A DNA stretch of 64,000 nucleotides from assembly GCA_947034885.2 (NCBI GenBank), contig OX344752.2:10044001-10108000 (forward strand). The letters run 5' to 3'. The stretch is from Thuidium tamariscinum. Its lineage: Eukaryota > Streptophyta > Bryopsida > Hypnales > Thuidiaceae. Below, piece by piece: positions 1-12,700 of the stretch; position 1 is the stretch's first letter; the number at the start of each line of letters is the position of its first letter. The translations under genes and the position numbers were made by a program. Below the pieces are notes generated by a model that made no database searches, was not told the DNA's origin, and saw only the letters and a list, made by a program, of their open reading frames with translations.

Positions 1-1
1 T

Positions 2-1070
2 TTCAGTTCCAACCACACATCAACTTCTGGCAGGAAGTGGGAGTCTGCTTACCAGGACATCCAAGAGCTACAGATCTCCCACACGTCTGCTGCCACTTCA
101 ATTCTTGGGTTAGTACAGGTTTTAAATCCAGTTGAAGCCAAGGGTATGGATTACTTGAGCCGAGGTATATCGTACAGCCTGGTGCTTACGGTGTGAATTT
201 TATTTCGGTGTGCAGGGAGGGCATGAAAGCAAACGCGGATCTCCTGGTGAACATGCAAGGACTGGAGGATGCCGCGCAGCTGGAGATCGAAACTGAGGAC
301 AACACTATTGTGGCCTTCATAGATGGTGCGCCCTATTCCCACCCTAAATATGCACACGTCAATCTCGTCAAGGAGGATGTCCAGCTTTATCCACAAGGGC
401 AAACGCATTGTGCAGGCTCGTAGTCTTGATTTTGTGCATGTCACTCTTTGTGGTCGGCTCTAAGACTTGGCCGAAATCAAGGTTCAACTGACTAATTGGC
501 CGAGCCTGTATCCGTGGATTCGTAGGAACCTGCACAGAAGAGCACGTTGCGGGATCACGGATGCAGTCGACTATGGAATCGCAGGTTTTGGCAGCTTCAG
601 AACTAGAGAGCGGCCATGGCTCACAGGTGGCCGCTCTTGGGGCTCACTCTGAGCATTATCTAAAAGAGGAATACTCGGTGCGTTTCTACTGTTTGCTTTC
701 TCGAGTGTCCGCTTTGAGCTTGTATGTCAAGAAATTTGCGAACTTCGCACTCCGTAGCATTCCGCAGACGATCTGTCTTATATGCTTAAACATGGTGTTT
801 GCAAACTACCTTTTCTCACACTGGAACGGACGAATGGCACTACTTGTGTTGCAGGAGGATCAACCAACGTGTTCAACTCCCCGGAGAAGATCAATTGGAG
901 TGCCGACAGAGTCTTCAATCAATGCCCTGTGCGCACCTTCTCTTGAAATGTTGCTCAACGAGTTCCGATCGAAGCATGCTGCTGGTGGGCCTGATAGACT
1001 AAGCAAAGTGTTCCCGTCGACAGATTCCTCCATTGAAGACTCCCGAACACCACTCATAGCTATGAATTAA
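2..1070 (+). CDS. Kinesin-5 (BimC/KRP125-type) motor, C-terminal tail, 5' partial
   Basis: Kinesin-5 motors are tetrameric and slide antiparallel spindle microtubules. Only the tail exons are in the window. My exon model is 2-108, 216-378, 567-677 and 855-1070. Exon 1 reads ..TSGRKWESAYQDIQEL, like the RKW region of the plant kinesin-5 stalk end. Exon 2 contains EGMKANADLL and ends near LVKED. Exon 3 contains ELESGHGSQ and LKEEYS. Exon 4 contains EDQPTCSTPRRRS, then SINALCAPSLEMLLNEF, and ends SRTPLIAMN. From memory, plant kinesin-5 proteins end in a similar pattern (DEPSCSTPRKR, a SIEELRTPxFEELL block, SRxPLTAIN), and that is the basis of the call. The motor head and stalk lie upstream of the window. 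The phases I chose join in frame (2, 0, 0), but the donor at 379 (gtccag) is weak, so that boundary is uncertain. It is higher in GC than the DNA downstream. Confidence 0.66.
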
Positions 1071-2440
1071 CTTAGGTCAATTGGGTACAACTCTGTGGGG
1101 GAGTATGTCATCGACGCCATAGTTTTCAGTTAGGACACTTCAGACAACCTCGCGTCGCTTGCCGTCATTTGCCCTACTGTGGCAATCCTAGTGATGCGAT
1201 ATACCTGCCGCGGTGGGCAACCTGAAGAGGTCGCAACCTCTGGCACCATCTTAAGAAAGGAATTCGTATTTTAACCGATTTCCTGAAGGTGTCTTGTGGA
1301 CACCAGAGGGGTGTGTTTGCCAAATACCCTGTATTTTTACAGACTCACAACTTGGGCGAGCACCAGCGACGCACTCATCTTCAATCCAGCTGCTGTTTCC
1401 ATCAATACTAGGGTGGCCCGTGCCGTTGCCACGGTCTAATTTTTTTAATGTAGAGAAACTTCAAAATTCAATAACTTTCATGCCGTAGGTTGGAACACCA
1501 TGAATCAAAGCCCGTGCACCCCTCATCGCCGAGGGCTTTCTGACGGTACCAAACACGCACCCTGGGGACTCACGGTCCAGGAGATCTCAACGTAACAACA
1601 AACAAACAAACAAAAAAGAATATACCATGCTAATATACCATACCATCAATATACTTATGTGTTTTTCCGGGGGTATTTGAAAGTGTGCCCTTTATTTCGC
1701 AGTGTTACCCCCTATGCGCACTTTGCAATAGAGTTCCATGGTTCTACTGTTTGTGGACGGAATTGTGCTTCGTCTTTGTATCTGTTCTCTGATAAGTAGA
1801 CAATGAAACCTCACCAAGAATGGACCTTGCTAAAGATAGAGTTCCACTTTCAACCATGATGACTTTTTAGAAATAAGTTATTTACATGTAGCAATGTTGC
1901 AATTTGACAAAAGTTGTTAATAACTTATCAGAGCTTTAAGTTTTTTGTTTGTTTATAACATGCTCCAAAAATCTCCCAAAGGATGCCTTGTGTATGTAGG
2001 GCATAAGGTTGTGTGAATTTCTTAGTTTTCCTTTATAACAAGTTCTAGATTGGGAATACACTTCTTTTATCAAATTCCAACAAACATGAGATCATTTTAT
2101 TTATGAAGGGTAAGTGTAATCATTTTTGGCTCAATATAAATTTTTTTGAGGATTAATGAGGATTTTACTAAGTTTTCACCTTAGAACATTTATATTGTAC
2201 TTGGTATTGGTCAATTTTGAGCTTCAAAATTCATATCAAATTACATAATAAATTTAAAATAATTTCCAATATAAAATATCACAATAAAATTTGATTTTCT
2301 AACAAGAGAAAAATCTCAAGGGATTTTCAAAATTTGAATGTAAGCTTTAGTATCCATTAGATTAAGTAAATTGATTTTTGGATTAATGATATAAATATAA
2401 GACTAAAATTACACTAATGATACTTTGGACTACAATGGTA
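1071..2440. other. Intergenic: kinesin 3' flank, then AT-rich DNA
   Basis: The first 500 bases keep the moderate GC of the upstream gene and probably include its 3' UTR. After a run of CAAA-type repeats near 1595 the sequence turns strongly AT-rich. I see no gene here, and no ORF with coding character. Confidence 0.5.
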
Positions 2441-3775
2441 TTGTATAGTGGGGTCCCAACCAAAATGGCGTTTTCGAAATCGCAGTGAAGGAAATTTTAG
2501 TGGAGCCAACTTTGAAAGCCTCCCGAGAGCTCAAAAATTTGTATTTTATCGCAAAATTTTTATCAAAGCATCATCTTGATGTTAATAACACGTGTATTAA
2601 ATTTCAAGGCGAGAAGATTCACCATTTAAAAGTTATTCAAAATCTACTAGCATGGGTACTGGTGAGAAACATTTCACTACTTTCAACTTTGACACCCTTC
2701 CAAGGATTGAGTTTTGTTTTTTTTGCCATGAAAAAAAGATATTTGAAATCTCCCAACAGGTGTAGTTTTGAGAAAATTTTCACAATTTCCAACTTTGACA
2801 CCCTCCTTAGGGCTGAAAAATTGGTTTTTTACCTTGAATTTCTTTTTGAATTCATCTCTATGTTAATAACAAGTATTGCAAATTTCAAGTTCAAATAAAT
2901 TACCAAAAAGAAGATATCTAAAATCTCCCAACATGTATAGTTGTGAGAAAATTTTTACTATTGCTGAATTTGACACCCTCCTAAGGGGATCAAAATTTGT
3001 CTATTTAGTATGAAATTTTCTGCATAAGATCACCTCTATGTTGATAATATATGTTCTAAATTTCAAGTTCAAAAGACTTACCCAAAAAAATATATTCAAA
3101 ATCTCTCAACATGTGTAGTTGTGAGGTTGAATTTTTACATCCGTGTCAAACTGTGCTTCATAGAATAACACTATATTGAGGGCTCAAAAACTCCACTTCA
3201 CAACTACACATGTTGAGAGATTTTGGATATCTTCTTTTTTATAATTCATTTGAACTTGAAATTTGGAACACATATTGTCAACATAGAGATGAATTCACAA
3301 ACAAAAATTTATAGTAAGAAACCAATTTTTCAGCCCTTAGGAGGGTGTCAAAGTTGGAAATTGTGAAAATTTTCTCAAAACTACACCTGTTGGGAGATTT
3401 CTGTTTTTTATTTTTTATTTTTTATTTTTTACCTTGAATTTTTTTTAACATATTAAAATCATAGATATTGTTTCATAACAAAAATTTCATGGCAAAAAAA
3501 AATAAACTCAATCCTTGGGAGGTGTCAAAGTTGAAAGTAGTGAAATGTTTCTCACCAATCCCCATGCTAGTAGATTTTGAATAACTTTTTTATGGCAAAT
3601 CTTCTGGCCTTGAAATTTGGTACACGTGTTATTAACATCAAGATGATGCTGCGGTAAAAATTTCGTGATAAAATACCAATTTTTGAGCTCTCAAGAGGCT
3701 CTCAAAGTTGACTGCATTGAAATTTCCTTCACTATGATTTCGAAAACGCCATTTTGATTGGACCCCACTATACAA
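2441..3775. mobile_element. Long foldback (hairpin) element, 1.3 kb
   Basis: The whole interval is one imperfect inverted repeat. It begins TTGTATAGTGGGGTCC and ends with the reverse complement GGACCCCACTATACAA. The arms are about 650 bp each and meet around 3125-3200, where ACATGTGTAGTTGTGAG is answered by CACAACTACACATGT across a spacer of about 80 bp. Arm identity stays high to the outer ends, including the GGCGTTTTCGAAAT block next to the tips. No target-site duplication is evident. A short ORF on the left arm (2485-2898) has no recognisable product. The structure fits a foldback DNA transposon or a hairpin-type MITE; a transcript would form long double-stranded RNA. Confidence 0.8.
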
Positions 3776-4450
3776 AAAGACTTTACATTTAATCTCTTCA
3801 ATTCCATGACTATGCTTTCACCAAAAATGCTCCAAAATTGTCATTTTTAATACAAGAACCAATTTTTTTCTTAAACATTTTTGGACACATGTAATTGTAG
3901 AATCTTGTAGTATGTTATTTGAAGAGGTGTGGACAAAACTTCAAAATTTTTCATTTTGTGGATTGGAAGATATTAAAATTTGAATTGACAAAAAAAAATT
4001 TGGCCCTACACATAACCAAGTAGTTGCACTTTACAAGGTCATATATGCATGAAAAAATGTCTATGTTGTTGGTGCTTCTTCAAATTCATTCTTCAAAGCA
4101 AATTGGGTACATGTTCAAAAATTTTCAAATCATTTGGGTTTGAACATTATATAGGGAAAAAATAGCTAGAAGAAACTGAAATAGATGATGATTCAAAATA
4201 CTAAATTAATAATTATGGAATTGAAAAATTCCAATTCCAATGGTTGTAATTTTATAATAAACTATCTACATCCTATAGTTTTATTTTATTTTCAAAAATA
4301 TTGAAAATTGAGTTAAATACAAGACTTCAAAGCTTATTTTAGACTAGAGATTCCATAATTTCCTACAAACTAAAATTCCTCATAACTTTCATCTTATCAA
4401 TAAAAATATAATGATTTAAAGCTTTCTATATCTATATCTATATCTTTTCT

Positions 4451-4499
<49 letters not shown>

Positions 4500-4945
4500 T
4501 TAAAATAAATTTATTTTTATCTACCCAGATTACCTCATCAGTGAAAAAAATTACATATCATATGCGGGTTGCTATTACATGAGCCTAAAAACCTATACAA
4601 CTATGGTTTAGATGTCTATAGCATATAGAAACTTTCTATAATTATAGTGCAACTATGCTATTAATACCTATATTGTAGGTATTTAAGTTATGATCACCTT
4701 CAATGGTTGTTGTATATATCTATTCATATACATACTTAAGGCTCACATGTTCACTATTCACACACTAGCATCATTGCATATCATACAATAACTTTGAGGC
4801 ATTTAGTCAAAAATTATGAAAATTGTGCCTTTGAGATATTCTTCACTCACAAGTTGTGTGAAAATTTGAAATAAAATAAACAAAGTCTATTTGTGATTAA
4901 TTGCCCAAAATTTCTATTTCACCAAAAACTCTGTAGATTTGTTTT
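3776..4945. repeat. Degenerate copy of the ~0.93-kb TTAA-flanked repeat
   Basis: From about 3805 (GACTATGCTTTCACCAAAAATG) this sequence runs parallel to the repeats at 30847-31771 and 32597-33540. It shares landmarks such as AAATTTTCAAATCATTTGG and GATTCAAAATACTAAA in the same order. It is more diverged, is interrupted by the microsatellite at 4449, and lacks the clean right end seen in the other two copies. Confidence 0.6.
4449..4500. repeat. Compound (CT)n-(TA)n microsatellite
   Basis: About 14 CT repeats run directly into about 11 TA repeats, preceded by short TATATC repeats. Confidence 0.95.
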
Positions 4946-6300
4946 TGTGGAGTTAATCTAAAACTATACAATAGTATGATAATATTTTTACACTAATAGA
5001 TACATTTAAAGTATAATGTTATATGTCATACAATAAATGGTTGATGAATGTGAAAGATTTGCCATAATACCAAGAAAAAAGTGCCAAACAAGAATGTAAA
5101 TCTATCAATGCGCTATGAGCCATTATATTGAACTAACCATTATTTTATGATAACTACTAATCAATTTATTTTTTAATTTAATTTATTATTATTATTTTTG
5201 AAATGTTAATGATATTGATTTGAAAATAAGGAGACCTATTTCTAAAATACTATTGCCAAAAATGACCAAATTATAAACTAATCCATTTATGTTCTTGCGT
5301 AAAATATACACTTGTGAGAGTATAGGGTCAATATTAAATACATTTTAAGCAAAATCTTTTTTACAATTCATTCATATTGTATCTAAACACATGTGCTAAA
5401 ATAATCTAAATCCCTTTGTCAATTGTCCAAAAGACTAAGTGAAACTATGACAATCTAATAATAAAATCATATGTAGATATTCAATTGATTGATGTGAAGT
5501 ACATCAATATTTAGTACTTTAAAAATGGATCCTTTTTTCATATAATATCCAAAACACACATTCTAAATAGATTTCAAAACTACTTTCTATATCCAACTAA
5601 TTGAACAAAATTTAGAGAATTCAGTAATAAAACCATGCCTAAATGCTTTTTTGGTTGCTTTTAAGTGCACTTACAATTGACATCATGAAAGTTCATAATT
5701 TATGCAAATAAAGTTGAAAAGACACACTAAACAATTTAAAAACCTCTTTCAATCCTTAGCAAAAATAAACAAAATTCTTTAATTTTTTTTAATAAATAAA
5801 AGTAGTAACTAAGCATAAGGTATTCATACTCTATATTGCCCCCTATCCAATTGTGCTATATTACTTCCTAATGTAGTAAAAATTACAAAGGGTTTGCATT
5901 GTTCCGACAACTTTAATGTCGATTTGGAGTTGGAAGGGCTAGAATTGGATTGAAAAATCATGATTTTATAAATTCAATGTACATTACATTAGTACTTCTA
6001 TGCATGGCAAAAGGCTGGTTCATTATTCCACATCTTCAAGGATGTTTTTAGATTACCATTGCAACCTCATAGGGAGTTGAATGCACCACATTAAAATCCC
6101 CTCATTATACAAAAATAGACCTTGTCGAAAGGATAACAGCTGAAACCTACATTGATTTAGATTGAACTCTCTATGATACATTTTTATATACTATAAAATG
6201 AATTCAAAAAAATACATATGAAAATTTCTCCAATTTCCCATTCCACTTTCAAGAGATTTGTAAATCCAATCCATCTAAAAATGTGCAACAACCAAAGAGA
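4946..6300. other. AT-rich intergenic DNA, nothing recognised
   Basis: Uniformly AT-rich with no long ORF, no terminal repeats and no RNA gene that I can see. Base composition rises sharply near 6300, where the presumed 5' region of the DDI1 gene begins. Confidence 0.5.
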
Positions 6301-6632
6301 CAACAATGCGTTCATATTCCCTCCAATGCCAAAGCATCCGGTGTCCTAACTTAAGGCTTGATTGCTGCAACTCCAATAACTACAGTTTCGCTGCGCCCGA
6401 CTTCAAGTTTTGCTTTCGCGTCCCCTTCGGAAAATCAGTCTGTTTCCAGAATCTTCTAGTGTTTCTGTTTCTTCTTCCCTTGCGCATCACGCTCCTTCGC
6501 CTCAACACATGTATTGCTTCTCTTTTGGTTTGCTCCCGAGCGCCGTATTCGCACCCTTTTGTAGCTTCAAGGAGACCTCCGGAGGTTGAGAATTGCGTCA
6601 GTGTTGTTGTTTTGAAACCCTTTTTGATCATT

Positions 6633-6640
6633 TAGGGTTT
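6633..6640. promoter_or_regulatory. Telo-box-like element in the DDI1 leader
   Basis: TAGGGTTT lies 71-78 bases upstream of the DDI1 start codon, with an AAACCCT copy in the opposite orientation just before it at about 6615. Telo-boxes are common near the starts of plant genes expressed in dividing cells. The role here is inferred from position only. Confidence 0.4.
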
Positions 6641-6710
6641 TCTGTGTCATTTCACGAAGGATTCATTTGATTGCATTAGATTTTGCCAGAATTGGCCAGA
6701 ATTTGGCAGG

Positions 6711-9700
6711 ATGAAGGTCACGGTGCTGACTGCGGATGAGCGCATTGTCTCCCTCGATGTGGAGCCGGACGAATTGGTATGCTTTGGTCTCCCCTTTCTA
6801 GGGTGTTTGTGTACTTTAGGTTATCAGCATTGTGGACAGCTTTTGAATGGTGGGGAATTTTGAAAGTTAGCGGTGGTTGCTTGATTTTCTATTGTACTCG
6901 CGGTGATTGTGAGGGTGCTCTAGTTAGGAATCTCTGCTTGTTTGGTATTGGTTTGTGGAATATTGAAGGGGCTTAGGGTGTGTGGATTAGAATGGTTTTT
7001 AAAAATTGTGAATTTATTTGGAGATGAAAATTCTAGGTTTTTGCTTTGGGGGTGTGCTTTTGTCCGCTTGAGTGTTGCTTCCGTTCAGTTTTTCTGATCG
7101 ATGGCTCTTGTTATTCAGGTGGAGAATCTGAAAGCGATCCTGGAGGTGGAGGTGAGTTTGATGAAGATATAAGGGTTACTGTTGGAATGCTGTTTACAGA
7201 GAGTTCATCTGCTGTTATGTGCTATTTTTTCTTGCTGTTTTGACGACGTTGACACTGGTAGCTGTATATCTGTAACGGTGTGAGGTTTAAGGTGTAGTAC
7301 TGGGCGGGTAAAGAGTGGTGCTTACTAGTGACACAGTACATTTCACTACCATCTTGAAGTGCAGTTTCTAGAAGTCCATTTGAAACTATGTTAGATCTCA
7401 CATGTGCAAGTACAATTCCACGAATTATACGAATTACATCAATCACTCGGGAAGGTGGTAGTGAGAACCACCCTTACCCTCACAACATTGGTTTAGTTCT
7501 CAGAACCTGCGAAGAATTAGACACTTGACCGGTTTTAACGTTTCATCACTGTTCTCAGTCTAATTTGATCGCCTCAAATAAAATGAGACAACAACATAGA
7601 AAGGTTGATCATGGGAAGGCAAAATATGCATGAAATGCTTATAATTTGCTTATTTATGGGGAGACTTACTTCCACTTGCACAGTGCTTGTCTCACTATCT
7701 AAATATATCTGCAATGATTAGGTCACAAACTTCCAACAATCGCAAAGAGATGAATGAGGAGGTCTCTCCTCGATTGACCTACCTATTTACTGTCTCCCGT
7801 AGCACACCTCCCGTTGATTGATGTCCAAAGATCACTAAAAAGTCTAATTTTACTGAATCCCCAGTTATTCACTTGCAAGTGGTTCAGTTCTCCTTGTTTC
7901 TTGGAGTTGTTTGTGGATGGAACTGAGGATATTACTGTTGTCTTCTTTCCAGACCCAAGTACCTCTTGCACAGCAGCAGATCCTGTTCAATGGAATAGAG
8001 ATGCCAAATACGTCTCGTCTCAATACAGCTGGTGTTGGGGAGAATGATTTACTCATGCTTGTGTCTGCACGTCCTGCCTCCGGGCCTGCCTCTAGGTAAG
8101 CGGTTGTTTTGTTAGAATTGGGGCAAGCTTTGTTGTTACATCTCTGTTTTTTGCTTATTGAACATGAATATCAGAGCATTATTGACTCGAATTTAAGTGT
8201 AGTGGCATTAATCATTTGACCCCTGAGTGCTGAAATGGCCCCAAAGCGACCAGTTCCATAGCATGTAGGAAGCTTCAAGGAAGGTTATTCGATGTACCAA
8301 TGGAAAAAACAATCCGTCCCTACATTTTTGAATGCTAAGGAATATGTTTGGGAAGTTACTACTAGCTTCCAAAGTGGGACTTCCTATTTTTAGTTTGGGC
8401 ACTTATTTTGGTTAACCTCATTTACTTGAGTAGCATTTGGGGCTCTTCTTTGGCCTCAACAGTGACCTTACGTTTTACTACATAGTCTGTGAGGGACTTA
8501 TGAGGATACTGTGTTGACAGCCCTGCAAGTGCTGCACCGACGGACTTGGGTCTCAAGCCTGATGGAACCGCCATCAATCCTATTGCTCTCATTAGACACT
8601 TACAGGGTGATCCCAACATTATGAGGCAACTGCAGGAGGTTTTTACATATCTGAAATCCCATGCATCATTATTTCTGCCTGTTGTCTTCTTGTGGGTCTA
8701 TTAATCTTTGGAGCTGGGCCTTTAATGCATATGTTGGGCCCAAGAGGCCTGCATTCTAGTAAGAACGTCTCATTAGAAGCCGGAACATTTGCATTCGCTC
8801 AATCATCTGTACCAAATTCATGTAATGAAGTGGTTTTATGGTGCAGAGTAATCGAGAACTTTTTCAAGCTGTATCGAGTAACAATGTGGATATGCTACAA
8901 AACCTTCTGCGGCAGCAACATCAGCAAAAAATATTGATGCAGCAGCACCGTCAGCATGAGATTGTGAGTTTTTGTTTCAGTTTGTATTTGGAGAAATTAC
9001 GGTACCTCAAATGGCCAAGAGTGGCTGCTTTCACATGTATAATTGCTGAAATGGATCTTTACGAAAGGTAACAAAATATATCAATAGAAAGACGAGATCA
9101 TTTCCTCGATCTTGGATGAAAAGCAATATGTTTTGAAAGTTCAGTCATTGTTGGTTTTCAAAGTGGTTTTCATTCTTTAGACTGAGCACTTAGGGTTAAC
9201 TTGATTGTGGAGAGCAGGAGAAATAACTTTGAAATGTTTCTGGTCGTCGTTGAGAAATCCTTATTGGTTCATTGACAAAATAACTCGTTGTGCACTTTTG
9301 TGATCTTTCTTTTGGTAAAGGAGTAGTAATCGTATCTGTAATATCATACAGTGCGGTGTATGTGATGTGGACATTTCGACTGGAAAAGATTAACATGTGT
9401 TGTTAACTTCTATTTTGGTTCTGTGAAATGCAGGATTTAATGAATGCTGATCCGTTTGATGTAGAAGCGCAGAAGAAAATTGAGGAGGCCATTCAGCAGG
9501 TTTGGAAAGTCTTTGAATTTGTTTGAATCCCTTCAGTTTGTACCAGTTAGTTCCTTTTTTCTGGGAAATTAGTTCGGCCATAACACACCCTCTCTAAGGT
9601 TTCTCTACTTCGTGGTACACAGTGGTTCTCCTACAGCGTGGTCACATCTTTCCCACAAACTCAGTTGCCCATCTGGTGTAGTTTCCCGTTGGAAGTTGTG

Positions 9701-12700
9701 CCTGCTTGCCTTATGCTCTTTCTGTGGTTGAATGTTCAGAAAAATGTAGATGAAAACTGGGAGGCTGCGCTTGAATATAACCCTGAAGCCTTTGCTCGTG
9801 TGGTATTTCCTCTTTCTATGCTGTTTTATCTCTCTTGGTACTGGTATACTCACCCTGTGAAGTTGTTTTATAACGAATGGAGTCCTAATGTTTTTAAGAA
9901 TATGCTTCTGGAGGAGTCATATCAATCTCCATATTGTTTTTTGAAACTTATCTGGGTAGATCCCATCTAGATTTATTCTATGGGGAAATAAGCATCTGGT
10001 TACTGACTAGTCCGAAGCGCCCAGCTCAAAATAGGAAGTCCACTCTAGTCAGTAATAGTAACTGTCACAGCGTATTTCTGTTCTTCAATGTAGGAGTGGA
10101 CATAATTTTTTCTTTCTCTGTATACATTTTATTATCTTCCTTGAAGCTCCCTCAATGATTTATTTCGACTCTTGGATGAATGGAAGCGGTCTTTAGGGTC
10201 CATTGGAACGCTTATGGTCAGAAATCCGTGGTATCGTAGATTGATGCTGAAATGTCTATGAAGTTGAGGAACATGTTTTTAACAGGCTTACCATCTTCCA
10301 GATTATGCTCTACGTAGACATGGAGGTCAATGGCTTCCCTTTGAAGGTATGTCATCGCTGTGAAAACCTGTTTCCTTGTACCCGCATGTGCATCTCTATA
10401 ATCGTTTGGCCGCCTTTGAGTATTTGCTTCCACCCCCAGAACATTCATGAATTGTGACTTCGCCGAATCTCTAGGTCGTCGCATTGGCTTTCGTGAGGCA
10501 TCTAGATGAGATTATTCGACAGCATGCAGTACGAGAGGGACTGGTGGATGAATCTTTGGAGTGACTTTAGCGGCGTGGAGTTTAGTATGTCTTTTATTGC
10601 ATTACACGTTCTCGTGTTTATTTATTCATTTAAAGAATATATGCCCAAAATGCAGAGACCTTCATTTTGAAGTCTGAACGAATTGCTATTGTGAATGACC
10701 TGACAAGAAGGCAAGCTGCTATTCTGAAGCATGACCCTGCAGTTGCTGATTATTTGTGATTGAAATTGGCAGGCATTTGTGGACAGTGGTGCTCAGAGCA
10801 CCATAATTTCGAAATCATGCGCCGAGAGATGTGGGTACGTATTGTGTATGTGATATTCTTTTTTAGCCGATGTCTGCTTTCAGATGGAAAACTCCAGTTT
10901 TTGTTGAGAACTATTGACGTGGTGGGTGATTGTCCTCATTTCTTGTACTTTGTAGTCACTTTCTTCCAATTTGCTCAATCTTTGTAAATTAAGGTACTTT
11001 ACTATCTAGGTTTTCAATATATGGATTTCCATATGAAGTGGGGTGTTTCTCTCTCGACAAAGCCTTCAAGCGTTCTGCCTCATTCTAGCCTCAGACGGCC
11101 AGAAGTAGCCGCTTCCATATTTATAAGAATTGACACATATCATTTCGGAAGCTTCCTAGGAAGGGGGTCAGTTTTCCGGATGTAAAGAAATCATATTCCA
11201 TATGTGTGAACGATAGAAACATGTTTGAAAATTCTTTTAATCTACTGTGAGCTTTTAGTTTGGACTTTTGATTTCAGTTCGGGCACATAGAGGATCGAGT
11301 CAGAGATTCCGAAGCGCCTCTGTGCGTGTTATCGCAGTTTTTGTTTTTTTTAACGTTTGAGAAATCTAATAGGAACTACTTGAGTTTCTGTAGAGATCAG
11401 TTGGTTTCGACGAGGCCCTTGTAAGTGAAGAGAACTGATTGTTCTTCACCAATGAATGGAGTCTACAGGCTTCTCAGGTTGATGGATAAACGGTACAGAG
11501 GTATAGCAAGGGGAGTTGGGCAATCAGAAATTGTAGGTCGGATTCACGTTGCTCCTCTCAAGGTAAATTCCAGTTTTCGTATGCTTTCAAGAGTGACAGT
11601 TTTTTCCATTAATTAATCCTCTTCTTGTGCAATTTTGCACGAATTTTGACACCTCTACACTGGTATTAATTCGGGTTGAAGTATTGAAATTTATTGCTTT
11701 TCTAATATACCAATTCTTGTATGATATGTTTGAGTTTCTTGTTCTATTGAAGTTTGATGTACTGGGGGAATTGATCACTGCAGATAGGGCGGAACTTCTA
11801 TCCATGTTCCTTCACAGTGCTTGATCAACCGGACCTGGAGTTCATTTTTGGTCTTGATATGCTTCGTAAACATCAGGTAAGCGGGGATCCAAAGTACGTT
11901 TTCTCTTCTGTTCCTCTGCACGCTGCAGCTAGGGTCCCTTCAGATTTCCACGTGGAGGATCCGAACCACAAAACATGCTTCTGAAACTGCTTGTAGCTAA
12001 TTTCATGACTTACATTCTGGGTGCAGTGCTCGATTGACTTAAAGGACAACGTCCTTCGAGTTGGTGGAGGAGAGATTTCTGTTCCATTTCTGCAAGGTCA
12101 GTTTTGTTCACTGATGGCAATGCAGTATCCCGATCAAAGCATAGAGGTCGATTGTATAATCTGGTTGGAAGAAAGTGACGTCTGTTTCCAGGACATTTAT
12201 TACAATTAGATGGGCAAATTTTTCAGTGTCAAGCTAATAGCCGTTAGATTCGGAAAGTCCTCGCGGGAGTTAATGTTAGAGCGAAGCATATGTTGTGAAC
12301 TTGATGTTCGTGTTACGCATTGTTTCTAGCTTAATATTGGTGTGATGTAATAGACCTTGGCATAAACTTGATAGTATATTGGCGTGAATGGCAACTATAA
12401 TCATCGAGTCTCCAATAGAGTGACATTAATTTCACATTATGTAGTTCTATTGATCTATTGTTCCGTCAGTTGGACTTACTACGTCATTTATACTAGGGGA
12501 TATTATGAGATGATCTATGTGGCAGGACCCGTGCTCTTATGTCCTATTATTGTCCTCGATCCTTTGAATATTGAAATAACAGACGCAACTCTTCGTGGTG
12601 GGCGCTGTTGACTGCAGAGAACCAGTTGCCGCTGCATTTGCACGACGACAAGCGATTGGAAGAGCCCTCAGCATCGGTAAGATCGAAGTGGTCCTATTCT

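Noticed and set aside
2485-2898. 137-aa ORF in the foldback element
   Set aside because: It is inside an inverted-repeat arm and low in complexity, and the opposite arm does not keep the frame.
6306-6635. ORFs on both strands just before DDI1
   Set aside because: The region is the probable DDI1 5' UTR/promoter, and overlapping ORFs on both strands are a composition effect.
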